A stretch of DNA of 23,203 bases from Myxococcales bacterium (GTDB taxonomy: Bacteria; Myxococcota_A; Bradymonadia; UBA7976; UBA1532). Where the stretch lies: positions 1 to 23,203 of the forward strand of contig JACKDL010000054.1 of assembly GCA_020633555.1 (NCBI GenBank). The letters are read 5' to 3'. Shown in pieces: positions 8,146 through 15,840 of this stretch (position 1 is the stretch's first letter; each line of letters begins with the position of its first letter). The notes under the pieces are model-generated. The model was not told where the DNA came from and made no database searches. It saw only the letters and a list, made by a program, of their open reading frames with translations. A program made the position numbers and the translations under genes.

Positions 8146-10161
8146 TCAGCCCAGGAACGCCTTCACCCGGGCGTAGACCCCGTCGACGGTGAAGCCGAAC
8201 TTCTCGGCCAGCACCTCGGCGGGGGCCGACGCGCCGAACCGATCCAGCCCGATGCACAGGCCCCGCCGCCCGGCGATCTGCCGCCACGGCCCGGTGATGC
8301 CCGCCTCGACGGTGACCACCGCCGGGTGGGTGGCGGGGATCAGCGCCTCCTGCACCGCCTCGGGCTGCTCCAGGAACAGATCCACGCAGGGCATGGACAC
8401 CACCCGCACCCGCAGGCCGTCGGCCCGCAGCCGCTCGGCGGCCCCCGTGCACAGGTGCAGCTCGCTGCCCGTGCCCACCAGGATCACCTGGGGATCCGCG
8501 GCGTCGGACACGGCGTAGGCGCCCTGCCGGATCACCTGCGGGTCGAAGCCCGCCGGGCGCTCGATGGCCGGCAGATCCTGGCGGGTGAAGGCGAAGGCCG
8601 CCGGGCGCTTCGTCTGCTCCAGCGCCCACGCCCAGGCCATGCCCACCTCCATGCCGTCGGCGGGCCGCCAGTAGGCCAGGTTGGGGATGGTGCGCAGGGC
8701 CCAGTGGTGCTCCACCGCCTGGTGGGTGGGGCCGTCCTCGCCCAGGAAGATGCTGTCGTGCGTGAACACGAACAGGGTGGGCAAGTGGCTCAGGGCTGCC
8801 AGCCGCATGGCCGGGCGCTCGTAGTCGCTGAACACCAGGAAGGTGGCGCCGAAGGGCTTCAGGCCGCCGTGCAGGGCCATGCCGTTGGTGATGGCGCCCA
8901 TCGCATGCTCTCGGATCCCAAAGGGAATCTGCCGGCCGCCGAAGCTCAGCGCGTAGTGCTCGCCCGCCGCGCCGGGGGCGCCCACCAGGCCGCCCTTCAC
9001 CTCGGTGCCGTTGCTGCCGGTGAGATCGGCCGAGCCGCCCACCAGGCCGGGCACCTGAGCCAGGGCCGCGGTGATCACCTTCTGGCTCGTCTTGCGCGTG
9101 GCGCCCGCGGGCGGCGCGGCGGCCACCAGGGTCTGCCACAGATCGGCCGGCACGGCGCCCGACCAGAGCTGGTCGAACAGCGCCGCCTTGGCCGGCTCGG
9201 CGGCCCGCCAGGCCGCGTACTGCGCCTGCCACGCCGCCCGCTCGGCCTTCTTGGCCGCCTGCCGCTCGGCGAACCACGCCGTGACGTCGGCGGGCACGTG
9301 GAAGCGCTCTTCCGGCCAGCCCAGGCCCTGGCGCACCAGCGCCAGCTCGGCGTCGCCCAGGGGCGAGCCATGCACGCCGCTGGTGTCCACCTTGTTGGGG
9401 CTGCCCAGGCCGATGTGGGTGGTGCAGATGATCAGCGTGGGCTTGGGCTCGGTGCCCTCGCCCGCCGCCTGCAGGGCCGCCCGCACGCTGCTGGCGTCGT
9501 GGCCGTTCGCGCGCAGGACCCGCCAGCCGAAGGCCGCGAAGCGGGTGGCCACGTCCTCGGTGAACGCCAGCTCGGTGCGCCCATCGATGGTGATCTTGTT
9601 GTCGTCGTACAGCCAGACCAGGTTGTCGAGCCGCCAGTGCCCCGCCAGGCTCGCCGCCTCGCTCGAGATGCCCTCCATCAGATCGCCGTCGGAGCACAGC
9701 GTGAACACCCGCTGCCCCATGGGATCGAAGTCGGCGCTGGCCAGCCGGGCCGACAGCATCTTCGCCGCCAGCGCCATGCCCACCGAGGTGGCCACGCCCT
9801 GCCCCAGGGGCCCGGTGGTGACCTCGACGCCGGGGGTCATGCCCACCTCGGGGTGCCCCGGCGTGATGCTGTCCCACTGCCGGAAGGCCTTCACGTCGTC
9901 CATCGAGACGTCGAAGCCCCACAGGTGCAGCAGGCTGTACAGCAGCATCGAGGCGTGCCCGCACGACAGCACGAAGCGGTCCCGCCCGGGCCACTGCGGA
10001 TCGCTCGGATCGAAGCGCAGGAACTCGTCCCACAGCACCAGGGCGAGATCGGCCTGCCCCATGGGAGCGCCCGGGTGACCGGAGTTGGCGTGCTGCACCG
10101 CGTCGGCGGCGAGCAGGCGGAGGGTGCTGGCGATGCGGGTGCGCAGGGCGTCGGCGAGCAT
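8146..10161 (-). CDS. tkt: Transketolase
   Basis: The 671-residue protein matches the usual length of bacterial transketolase. It moves two-carbon units between sugar phosphates in the non-oxidative pentose phosphate pathway, in the cytoplasm, with thiamine diphosphate and a divalent metal. Visible landmarks are NSGHPGAPMG near residue 27, the TPP/metal motif SDGDLMEGISSEAASLAG with DDNKITIDG about 25 residues later, PFGIREHAMGAITNGMALHGG with the cofactor-activating Glu, and LGEDGPTHQAVEHHWALRTIPN, which carries the substrate-site His. The ATG at 10161 is preferred because GAGGA precedes it by 4 nt; the open frame continues 20 codons upstream to 10221, but those codons are Pro- and Gly-rich and unlike the family. 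It is the last gene of the minus-strand run, 91 nt after the OstA-like gene, so it may be co-transcribed with the Tol-Pal genes or have its own promoter. Confidence 0.97.
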   Translation of the reverse strand: MLADALRTRIASTLRLLAADAVQHANSGHPGAPMGQADLALVLWDEFLRFDPSDPQWPGRDRFVLSCGHASMLLYSLLHLWGFDVSMDDVKAFRQWDSITPGHPEVGMTPGVEVTTGPLGQGVATSVGMALAAKMLSARLASADFDPMGQRVFTLCSDGDLMEGISSEAASLAGHWRLDNLVWLYDDNKITIDGRTELAFTEDVATRFAAFGWRVLRANGHDASSVRAALQAAGEGTEPKPTLIICTTHIGLGSPNKVDTSGVHGSPLGDAELALVRQGLGWPEERFHVPADVTAWFAERQAAKKAERAAWQAQYAAWRAAEPAKAALFDQLWSGAVPADLWQTLVAAAPPAGATRKTSQKVITAALAQVPGLVGGSADLTGSNGTEVKGGLVGAPGAAGEHYALSFGGRQIPFGIREHAMGAITNGMALHGGLKPFGATFLVFSDYERPAMRLAALSHLPTLFVFTHDSIFLGEDGPTHQAVEHHWALRTIPNLAYWRPADGMEVGMAWAWALEQTKRPAAFAFTRQDLPAIERPAGFDPQVIRQGAYAVSDAADPQVILVGTGSELHLCTGAAERLRADGLRVRVVSMPCVDLFLEQPEAVQEALIPATHPAVVTVEAGITGPWRQIAGRRGLCIGLDRFGASAPAEVLAEKFGFTVDGVYARVKAFLG

Positions 10162-10170
10162 GGTGTCCTC

Positions 10171-10191
10171 GGCGGCTGGAGGGTCGCCGCC
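10171..10191 (-). promoter_or_regulatory. Hairpin directly upstream of the transketolase ribosome site
   Basis: On the minus strand GGCGGC and GCCGCC pair perfectly (6 bp) around a 9-nt loop, ending immediately before the GAGGA Shine-Dalgarno of tkt. It could influence access to the ribosome site, but in such GC-rich DNA a 6-bp stem is also expected by chance. Confidence 0.2.
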
Positions 10192-10252
10192 GGACCTACC
10201 GGATCGGGTGGGGTTGGGCAAGCCTTCGTGGGCCCGCAGGGGGTCCCCCCCG

Positions 10253-10738
10253 TCACTTCCCCAGCGCGCGCTCCAGGTCCAGCAACGGCGGGGCCGGCAC
10301 GCGGCCCTTGGCGTGGCGCACGGTCACCTTGCCCTGGCCCGGCCAGACGGTGACCGTCTCGCCCGTCAGCCGGGTCTGGCCGCGCACCACCGTGGGGGCG
10401 CCCGTCAGCGTCAGCTCGTCCTTCGCCTTGTCGTAGCGGGCGCGGCCCGCCGTGGCCGTCCAGCCGCCGCTGGTGACGGTGACCTCGCTGGCCTCGAGAT
10501 CCGAGAGCCCGCCCGACTCGTCCAGGCGGGCGGTCAGGCGCGCGCAGGTGAGCGTGGTGGGGCCCTGGGTGGCGCGCACCGCCCCCGTGAAGACGGCGCG
10601 GCCCGTCTGCTGGTCCAGCTCCACCGTGTCGGCCTGGATGTCCAGGGGGGGCGCCGCCGCCGAGGACAGCGCAGCGGGCGCCGCGGCCGGCGCGGGGGGC
10701 GCCGCCAGGGCCAGCAGCGCCAGCAGGGCGGCGATCAC
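10253..10738 (-). CDS. OstA/LptA-like periplasmic protein
   Basis: The 161-residue product starts at a GTG that overlaps the stop of pal (GTGA at 10738-10735). The N-terminus is a Leu/Ala signal peptide (VIAALLALLALAAPPAPA). The mature part is one OstA-type beta-jellyroll: LDIQADTVELDQQTGRAVFTG, then repeated strands with ARLTARLDESG, ASEVTVTSGGWTATAGRARYD and LTGETVTVWPGQGKVTV. LptA family proteins form the periplasmic bridge that carries lipopolysaccharide from LptC to LptD. Length and single domain fit LptA (about 180 residues in E. coli). LptC-like or another OstA-domain protein is an alternative, so I give no symbol. The stop-start overlap with pal strongly suggests translational coupling inside the Tol-Pal operon. 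No other lpt gene is in the window. Confidence 0.85.
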   Translation of the reverse strand: MIAALLALLALAAPPAPAAAPAALSSAAAPPLDIQADTVELDQQTGRAVFTGAVRATQGPTTLTCARLTARLDESGGLSDLEASEVTVTSGGWTATAGRARYDKAKDELTLTGAPTVVRGQTRLTGETVTVWPGQGKVTVRHAKGRVPAPPLLDLERALGK

Positions 10739-11451
10739 CGGGTGCGGAACTCGGCCCGGCGGTTGCGGGTGTAGGCGGCGTCGTTGCTGGCGTAGTCGGC
10801 GGGCTGCTCCTCGCCGTAGCTGACCACCTCCACCCGGCCCAGATCCACGCCGAGCTGGCCCAGGTACTTGCGCACCACCAGAGCCCGGCGCTCGCCCAGG
10901 GCCAGGTTGTACTCGGTGCTGCCGCGCTCGTCGCAGTGGCCCTCGATGATGATGGTCTTGTCGAGGTGCTTGTTGATCCAGGCGGCGTTGTTGGCCAGCG
11001 TGTCGCGGGCCTCGTTGCTCAGCTCGGCGGCGTTGAAGCCGAAGTACACGGTCTTCAACGCCTCTTGGGCGTCCAGGGCCACGCCGGCGCCCGGATCGGT
11101 CTCGGCGAAGGCGTTGGGATCGGCGGGCGTGGCGCCCTTCACCCCCTCGGGGTTCAGGCACTCGTCCTTGCGCAGCAGGGCCTTCTGCTGGGCCTTGGCG
11201 GCCAGCTTCTTGGCGGCCCGCGCGGCGGACTCGGCCTCGCCGTGCTTGCCCTCGGCGGCCAGCGTGTTGGCCTTCTCGTACATGGCCTGCGCCGCGGCGA
11301 ACTCCTCGGGGGCGCACTTACGGGCCAGCGCAGCGTCGTTGAGCGCCGTCGAGGCCTCCTTCAACAGCTCGGTGGGCGGGCCGCCACAGGCCACCAGGGC
11401 CAGCGCGGCCAGCGCGAGCAGGGCACGGGAAATCAGGCGGGGCGTGAACAT
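10735..11451 (-). CDS. pal: Peptidoglycan-associated lipoprotein Pal
   Basis: The 238-residue lipoprotein has signal peptide MFTPRLISRALLALAALALVAC with Cys22. Its C-terminal third is an OmpA-like peptidoglycan-binding domain: VYFGFNAAELSNEARDTL, then IIIEGHCDERGSTEYNLALGE, RRALVVRKYL and the final NRRAEFRTR. The Asp and Arg that contact meso-diaminopimelate are in the expected places. Between lipid anchor and OmpA domain lie about 100 residues absent from the short E. coli Pal (173 residues): an Ala/Lys-rich helical segment with AAAQAMYEKANTLAAEGKHGEAESAARAAKKLA, which resembles DUF4398. The start has tandem ATGs at 11454 and 11451. I choose the second because AAGGAG is then 5 nt away; the first would overlap the upstream stop as ATGA. 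Pal tethers the outer membrane to peptidoglycan and is a partner of TolB and TolA. Confidence 0.95.
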   Translation of the reverse strand: MFTPRLISRALLALAALALVACGGPPTELLKEASTALNDAALARKCAPEEFAAAQAMYEKANTLAAEGKHGEAESAARAAKKLAAKAQQKALLRKDECLNPEGVKGATPADPNAFAETDPGAGVALDAQEALKTVYFGFNAAELSNEARDTLANNAAWINKHLDKTIIIEGHCDERGSTEYNLALGERRALVVRKYLGQLGVDLGRVEVVSYGEEQPADYASNDAAYTRNRRAEFRTR

Positions 11452-11930
11452 CATCGCTCCTTCTTGGCCGGCTTGGCCGGCTTGGCGGGCGCGCCGTCGC
11501 TCGGGGCGGGCTGGGTCCCCCTGAAACGCAGGGTGACCACCACCCCCAGCCGCGTGACCTGCTTGAGGATGTCGGGATCGGTGGGCAGCGGCAGCCGGCC
11601 CTTGGCGTCGGGGCCGAACTCCGCCATCAGGGCGTTGATGGCCTGGTCGTAGACCGGCAGCGCCGTGCGCGAGATCCAGTCGTGCTGGACCACGGCGCCC
11701 GTGTCGTCGAGCAGCACCCGCAGGCGCGCCTGCTTGTCGTAGCGCCACGCCTTGGGGTCCTTCAGCCGGTCCTGCAGCAGGCCCTGGATCTTCAGGTAGT
11801 AGAGCTGCGGGGCGATGTCCTTGCGCAGGCGCAGATCGGGGCCCGTGCTGGACGCCCCCTTTGGCTGCGCCCACGCCGCGCCCGGCATGCCCACGGCGCT
11901 CAGCGCCAGCAGTGTGATGAGCCGTCGCAT
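11451..11930 (-). CDS. Small exported protein with TonB/TolA C-terminal-like domain
   Basis: The product is 159 residues. Tandem ATGs lie at 11933 and 11930; the second is better spaced from GAGGTGA, which overlaps the tolB stop. The signal peptide (MRRLITLLALSAVGMPGAAWA) ends in a typical AWA cleavage site and has no Cys, so the mature protein should be soluble in the periplasm. The body follows the TonB/TolA C-terminal fold: YYLKIQGLLQDRL, then ARLRVLLDDTGAVVQHDWI, a PVYDQAINALMA helix and the strand RLGVVVTLRFRG, followed by a Lys/Ala/Pro tail. It has no transmembrane anchor or coiled coil of the TolA kind. Its place between tolB and pal, with stop-start overlaps on both sides, suggests it works with TolB, Pal or TolA. 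The family is recognised only at domain level and the role is inferred. Confidence 0.85.
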   Translation of the reverse strand: MRRLITLLALSAVGMPGAAWAQPKGASSTGPDLRLRKDIAPQLYYLKIQGLLQDRLKDPKAWRYDKQARLRVLLDDTGAVVQHDWISRTALPVYDQAINALMAEFGPDAKGRLPLPTDPDILKQVTRLGVVVTLRFRGTQPAPSDGAPAKPAKPAKKER

Positions 11931-11934
11931 CATG

Positions 11935-13260
11935 TCACCTCGCCCACGCGGGGGTGGTGTAGCTGCCCTTGCCCTTCGAGATCAGGTGCTGCACCCGGCC
12001 GTCGCTGGTCATCAGGTACAGCTTGCTGTCGCCGTCGCGGGTGCTGGTGAAGGCGATGAACCGCCCGTCGGGGCTCCAGGTGGGCTCCTCGTTGTTGCCC
12101 TGGTTCTGGGTCAGCCGCTCGATCTGGCCCGTGCCCACGTTCACCGTGAACAGGTCGAACACGTTGCGCTCGTCGCGGGCGGTGAAGGCGATCTTGTCGC
12201 CCCGCGGGCTCCAGTCCGGCGTCTGGTTGTAGTCGCCCTGGAAGGTCAGCCGCTTCTGGTCGCTGCCGTCGGCGTTCATCACCCAGATCTGCGGGCTGCC
12301 GTGGCGATCGCTGACGAAGGCGATGCGGGTGCCGTCGGGGGACCAGGTGGGCGAGGTGTCGATGCCCCACGAGTTGGTCAGCCGCTTCTTCACCGCGCCG
12401 CTGTTGGCGTCCAGCAGGTAGATCTCGGCGTTGCCGTCCTTGCTCAGGGTGGCCGCCACCACGCCGCCCTTGGGGCTCAGCACCGCGCCGGTGTTCAGGC
12501 CCGAGTGGCTGCTGAAGGGGCTGGTCTTGCCGCCCTCGAGCTTGAACAGGTGCGGGCCGCCGTTGCGGAAGCTGGTGAAGTAGATGGCGCCGCCGGCCAT
12601 GTTCGGCAGCATGTTCACGCCGCCGCTCTTGGTGAGCTGGGCCTCCTCCAGGCCGTCGGGGCTCACCATGAACAGCTCCTTGGCCCGCCCCACGCGCTTG
12701 ACGAGCACGATGAAGCTGCCGAAGAAGCCCGGCGACTTGGTGTAGTAGCGGATGACCTCGTTGACGAAGCCGTGGGCGTGGCGGCGGATGCGGCTGGGCT
12801 CCAGGGGCAGCACCACCGGCCCGTCGAAGGGCTTGGGCAGGTTGATGCGCTGGCTGCCGTCCACCGTGAACAGCCGCAGATCCACCGTGACCTGCTGGCC
12901 CTCGATGGTGAAGCCCGCCTTGATGAGCCCCTGCGCCCCGATGTTGAACCAGTTCTTGAACTCGGGGTTCATGCCCTCGGCCTTCGGATCGCCCAGGAAC
13001 GCGGCCTTGTCGATCAGGTTGAAGTAGCCGGTGAGGGTCAGATCCCGCTGGATCGTGCCGGTGAGCGCCTCGGTGACGCCCCGGGTGTCGGGGGCGCCGC
13101 CCAGGGCGAAGGCGTCGGGGACGGCCATGCTGATCATGGTCACGCCCTCGGTGAGCACGTCGACGCCCAGCCCCTTCTTCTCGTCGTCCTGAGCGAGGGC
13201 CGCGGGGGCGGCCAGGGTGAGCGCGAGCGCGATGGCGAGCAGTGCGTTGATGGCCTTCAT
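11935..13260 (-). CDS. tolB: Tol-Pal system protein TolB
   Basis: The 441-residue protein (E. coli TolB is 430) has signal peptide MKAINALLAIALALTLAAPAALA. The short charged mature N-terminus (QDDEKKGLGVDVLTEG) matches the flexible TolB segment that signals to TolA. An N-terminal alpha/beta domain follows (VTEALTGTIQRDLTLTGYFNLID). The C-terminal beta-propeller shows classic TolB repeats: WSPDGTRIAFVSDRHGSPQIW, WSPRGDKIAFTARD and WSPDGRFIAFTSTRDGDSKLY, each with an LT or LI strand end. The ATG at 13260 is chosen because GGAG lies 6 nt upstream and a true signal peptide begins there; the longer frame adds only four residues. TolB is periplasmic and cycles between Pal and TolA to help outer-membrane constriction at division. 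It lies 48 nt after tolA. Confidence 0.96.
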   Translation of the reverse strand: MKAINALLAIALALTLAAPAALAQDDEKKGLGVDVLTEGVTMISMAVPDAFALGGAPDTRGVTEALTGTIQRDLTLTGYFNLIDKAAFLGDPKAEGMNPEFKNWFNIGAQGLIKAGFTIEGQQVTVDLRLFTVDGSQRINLPKPFDGPVVLPLEPSRIRRHAHGFVNEVIRYYTKSPGFFGSFIVLVKRVGRAKELFMVSPDGLEEAQLTKSGGVNMLPNMAGGAIYFTSFRNGGPHLFKLEGGKTSPFSSHSGLNTGAVLSPKGGVVAATLSKDGNAEIYLLDANSGAVKKRLTNSWGIDTSPTWSPDGTRIAFVSDRHGSPQIWVMNADGSDQKRLTFQGDYNQTPDWSPRGDKIAFTARDERNVFDLFTVNVGTGQIERLTQNQGNNEEPTWSPDGRFIAFTSTRDGDSKLYLMTSDGRVQHLISKGKGSYTTPAWAR

Positions 13261-13308
13261 GGCGGGCTCCACAGAGCTTTTTGAGATCGTGTGCCGTACG
13301 CGGGCGGG

Positions 13309-14163
13309 CTACTTGGCCTTCATCCGCGCGGTGATGCCTTCCTTCAGCACGAGCCGGCGCAGGTCCTTGTCGCCGGCGGGCGGCAGCGGGATGCGCAGCT
13401 CGCTGCCGGCGCCGAACCGCATGGCGGTGCGCAGGGCGGCGTCGTCGAAGAATTTGTTCCCGGACCGCTTCACGAGCTTCGGTTCGCCCTTCAGCTTGCC
13501 CTGGGCGTCGATGCGCAGGTGCACGTGGGCCTCGAGCCGGGCGCGCTCGCTGGCGGACACCACCGCGGGCACCTCGAACTGCCGCTGCAGCACCGTGCTC
13601 ACCAGGCTGACGTAGGCGCTCTTGGCCAGCAGCGCGTTGGGATCGGTGCTGGTGCCGTTCTCGTCCCCGTCCTTGAACCCCTCGGGGAGGTCCTCATCGG
13701 CGCGGGGGTCACGCACGGCGGCCATGGCCTGGTTCATGCGCTTCTGGCGATCCTCGCGGGCCTTGCGCTCGGCGTCGCGCTTCTGCTTCTCGGCGCGCTT
13801 GCGCTCCTCCTCCTCGAGGCGGCGCTGCTGCTCGGCGAGCTCGCGCTTCTTCTTCTCTTCTTCCTTGAGCTTGCGCTTCTCTTCCTCTTCCTCGGCCTTC
13901 TTGCGGGCGAGGTTCACCGCGTCCGTCTCGGGCTCCGGGGGCGGCGGGGGCTGGGTGATGCGCACGAGCTGCTTGGGATCCTTCTCAATGCCCTTCTTGG
14001 GCAGCGCCAGGATCTCGACGTTGATCACCGGGGGCTCGGGGTTCTCCACCGTGTCGTTGCCCAGCATGCCCGCGTAGGCCATGCCCACGAAGATGCTGCC
14101 GTTGATCACCGTGGTGGCCACGCCGCTGATGAGCCGCAGCCCCGGATCCCGCGCGGCGCTCAT
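13309..14163 (-). CDS. tolA: TolA-like protein with TM anchor, coiled coil and TonB-C domain
   Basis: The 284-residue protein starts at an ATG overlapping the tolR stop (ATGA). Domain I holds one membrane segment near residues 10-33 (LISGVATTVINGSIFVGMAYAG). Then come a Pro-rich joint (ITQPPPPPEPET) and a highly charged helix of about 65 residues (KKAEEEEEKRKLKEEEKKK and similar). This is a short version of the TolA domain II, which is much longer in E. coli TolA (421 residues). The C-terminal 100 residues form a TonB/TolA-C-like domain (LEAHVHLRIDAQGKLKGEPKL, FDDAALRTAMRFG). The protein should span the periplasm and pull on Pal or TolB using energy from TolQ-TolR. A TonB-type transducer is possible, but the tolQ-R-A-B-pal order makes TolA the better name. 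Confidence 0.88.
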   Translation of the reverse strand: MSAARDPGLRLISGVATTVINGSIFVGMAYAGMLGNDTVENPEPPVINVEILALPKKGIEKDPKQLVRITQPPPPPEPETDAVNLARKKAEEEEEKRKLKEEEKKKRELAEQQRRLEEEERKRAEKQKRDAERKAREDRQKRMNQAMAAVRDPRADEDLPEGFKDGDENGTSTDPNALLAKSAYVSLVSTVLQRQFEVPAVVSASERARLEAHVHLRIDAQGKLKGEPKLVKRSGNKFFDDAALRTAMRFGAGSELRIPLPPAGDKDLRRLVLKEGITARMKAK

Positions 14164-14648
14164 GGCTTGGCCGCGTCCTCGGGCGGATCGGTGACCATGC
14201 CCAGGTTGGTGATGCCCGCGGCCTTGATGCGCGCCATGACGTCGATGACGTAGCCGTAGGGCAGCTTGCGATCGGCCATGAGGAAGATGCGCTGCTCGGC
14301 GTTGATCTTGGGGTTGGCCTTCAGCTTGGGCTCCAGGCCCTCCAGGCACTTCGCGTAGTCGCTGGGGTCGGGGCAGGTGACCAGCTCGCTCTCGCCCTCG
14401 CCCAGATCCAGGGTGACCCGGTAGTCGGCGTGGATGCCGATGATGGTCTGAATCTCGGTGTTGGTGACCACCTCGGCGTTGGTCTTGGGCAGGTCGATCT
14501 CGACCTTCCGCTGCTTCGCCTCCTCGACGATGATCGGGGTGGTCACCATGAACACCACCAGCAGCACCAGCATGACGTCCACCAGGGGCGTCACGTTGAT
14601 CTCGCTCAGCGAGCCCTTGCGGCCGCCGCCGCCGGAGGACATGCCCAT
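14160..14648 (-). CDS. tolR: TolR/ExbD-family membrane protein
   Basis: The 162-residue protein has the ExbD/TolR plan. A cytoplasmic Gly-rich start (MGMSSGGGGRKGSLSEINVTP) leads into one membrane helix (LVDVMLVLLVVFMVTTPII), whose conserved Asp in PLVDVMLVLL is the proton-carrying residue of the family. The periplasmic domain ends with IFLMADRKLPYGYVIDVMARIKAAGI, the usual family signature. Between the two strands is an insertion with a Cys pair (TCPDPSDYAKC) that could form a disulfide; E. coli TolR is shorter (142) and lacks it. With TolQ it forms the proton channel that energises TolA. It begins 19 nt after tolQ; a second in-frame ATG two codons on at 14642 cannot be excluded as the start. 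Confidence 0.95.
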   Translation of the reverse strand: MGMSSGGGGRKGSLSEINVTPLVDVMLVLLVVFMVTTPIIVEEAKQRKVEIDLPKTNAEVVTNTEIQTIIGIHADYRVTLDLGEGESELVTCPDPSDYAKCLEGLEPKLKANPKINAEQRIFLMADRKLPYGYVIDVMARIKAAGITNLGMVTDPPEDAAKP

Positions 14649-14667
14649 CGTCTAAGCCCCCGATCCC

Positions 14668-15393
14668 TTAGAAGAAGTGGCGCTTGACGATGTTGAGGAA
14701 GTCGTTGCCGAAGTTCTCCATGTCGGCTTCGAGCACGCGGATCTTGTTCACGAAGAAGTTGAAGGCCATCACCGCCGGGATGGCCGCCACCAGGCCGATG
14801 GCGGTGGCGATGAGGGCCTCGGCGATGCCGGGCGCCACGGTCATGAGCGTGGCGTTGCCCTCTTTGGCGATGTTCAGGAAGCTCGACATGATGCCCCACA
14901 CCGTGCCGAACAGGCCCACGAAGGGCGCGGCGCTGGCCGTCGTGGCCAGGAACGGGGTGAGGGCCTCCAGGTGCACCACCTCGGCGCTCTGGGCGCGGCG
15001 CAGGGCCCGCTCGATGTTCTCGATGTCGTTGAGCTGGGTGTGCATGGTGTCGCCGTCGACGCCGGTGCCGCCGCTCTTCAGCTTGGTGAGCTCGATGTAG
15101 CCGGCGCGGAACACCTGGCTGACCGGGCTGCGCTTCAGCTCCTCGCTGGCCTGGTAGATCTCGTCCAGGCGCTTGGACTGCCAGAAGGTCTCGAGGAAGA
15201 GGCTGGTCTCGCCGGCGGCCCGCCGCAGGTAGGCGGCCTTGTAGACGATGATGTACCAGCTCACCAGCGACATCACGACGAGCACCAGGAGCACGCCCTT
15301 GACCACGGGGGTGGCCTTCAGGAGCAGGCCCGAGATGGTCATCTCATCGGCCGAGGCCGTGGCGGTGACCAGGTTGACGAAGAGGGCGTCCAT
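14668..15393 (-). CDS. tolQ: TolQ/ExbB-family proton channel protein
   Basis: The 241-residue protein (E. coli TolQ is 230) has three membrane segments: VLLVLVVMSLVSWYIIVYKA, ATTASAAPFVGLFGTVWGIM and ALIATAIGLVAAIPAVMAFN. The last two carry the MotA/TolQ/ExbB hallmark motifs (APFVGLFGTVWGIM and EALIATAIGLVAAIPA). A long cytoplasmic loop with SKRLDEIYQASEELKRSPV separates segments one and two. It forms the pentameric stator around TolR. The ATG at 15393 is chosen because GGGGA lies about 7 nt upstream and the protein then begins like the family; the open frame runs 16 codons further up but without a ribosome site. It is the first gene of the Tol-Pal operon. Confidence 0.96.
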   Translation of the reverse strand: MDALFVNLVTATASADEMTISGLLLKATPVVKGVLLVLVVMSLVSWYIIVYKAAYLRRAAGETSLFLETFWQSKRLDEIYQASEELKRSPVSQVFRAGYIELTKLKSGGTGVDGDTMHTQLNDIENIERALRRAQSAEVVHLEALTPFLATTASAAPFVGLFGTVWGIMSSFLNIAKEGNATLMTVAPGIAEALIATAIGLVAAIPAVMAFNFFVNKIRVLEADMENFGNDFLNIVKRHFF

Positions 15394-15431
15394 CTCAGAT
15401 CCCCACGCGCAGAGCCGGTTTCTCGTCTCGC

Positions 15432-15460
15432 CGAGTAGCACGCGGCAAGATGTGGGTCAA
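15432..15460 (-). promoter_or_regulatory. Sigma70-like promoter of the tol-pal operon
   Basis: On the minus strand TTGACC (15460-15455) is followed after 17 nt by TACTCG (15437-15432), preceded by TG to make an extended -10. It lies between the stop of the IPT/TIG gene and the tolQ start and gives a leader of about 30 nt. It suggests tolQ has its own promoter. Confidence 0.55.
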
Positions 15461-15473
15461 GGTGCGACCTGTC

Positions 15474-15827
15474 CTACATTCCTGCATCGGGCTCCTGCGA
15501 ACGCTGGACTTCGAAGGGGAACGGCGGCCCCACCTGGGCCCCGGCGCGCACCACGAAGTCGAAGATGCCCCGGCCCACGGCCGGCGGCACGGTGACCAAC
15601 AGCGCGGTGTCGGTCCACGATTCCACGGGCACGGGGTTTCCCCCCAGCCACACCCGATCGAGCTCGCCCTGCACCCCGAAGCCCGAGCCGATGAGGGTCA
15701 CCCGCTGCCCCACCCGCGCGGTGGGGGGGCGGGCCTCGCGGATCACCGGCGCCCGGGGGCCCGGATCGAAGGCGTCCTCGCAGGCCAGCGAGCCGAAGAG
15801 GAGCAGGAGCGGGGCGATCCGGCGCAC
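15474..15827 (-). CDS. Small IPT/TIG-domain lipoprotein
   Basis: The 117-residue product starts at a GTG. The signal peptide (VRRIAPLLLLFGSLAC, Cys16) predicts a lipoprotein. The rest is one IPT/TIG immunoglobulin-like domain, about residues 25-105: PVIREARPPTARVGQRVTLIGSG, then GFGVQGELDRVWLGGNPVPVESW, then TDTALLVTVPPAVGRGIFDF. These are the family's typical GxxVTIxGxGF and VxVPP features. No good ribosome site precedes the GTG, and a TATGCTA element lies only 7 nt upstream, so a leaderless mRNA is conceivable. It is upstream of tolQ on the same strand but separated from it by the tolQ promoter. The domain usually mediates binding or structure; the ligand is unknown. Confidence 0.82.
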   Translation of the reverse strand: MRRIAPLLLLFGSLACEDAFDPGPRAPVIREARPPTARVGQRVTLIGSGFGVQGELDRVWLGGNPVPVESWTDTALLVTVPPAVGRGIFDFVVRAGAQVGPPFPFEVQRSQEPDAGM

Positions 15828-15833
15828 GGGCGG

Positions 15834-15840
15834 TATGCTA
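15834..15840. promoter_or_regulatory. TATGCTA element in a 42-bp divergent gap
   Basis: TATGCTA reads as a -10 (TATGCT) toward the rightward gene at 15870 and as TAGCAT toward the leftward IPT/TIG gene. The gap between the two starts is only 42 bp. No clear -35 is seen on either side. The same TATGCT hexamer occurs ahead of the lipoprotein gene at 16487. Confidence 0.35.

Noticed and set aside
11815..13284. A 489-codon plus-strand frame opposite tolB
   Set aside because: tolB on the other strand is unmistakable; this frame has no signal, domain or ribosome site.
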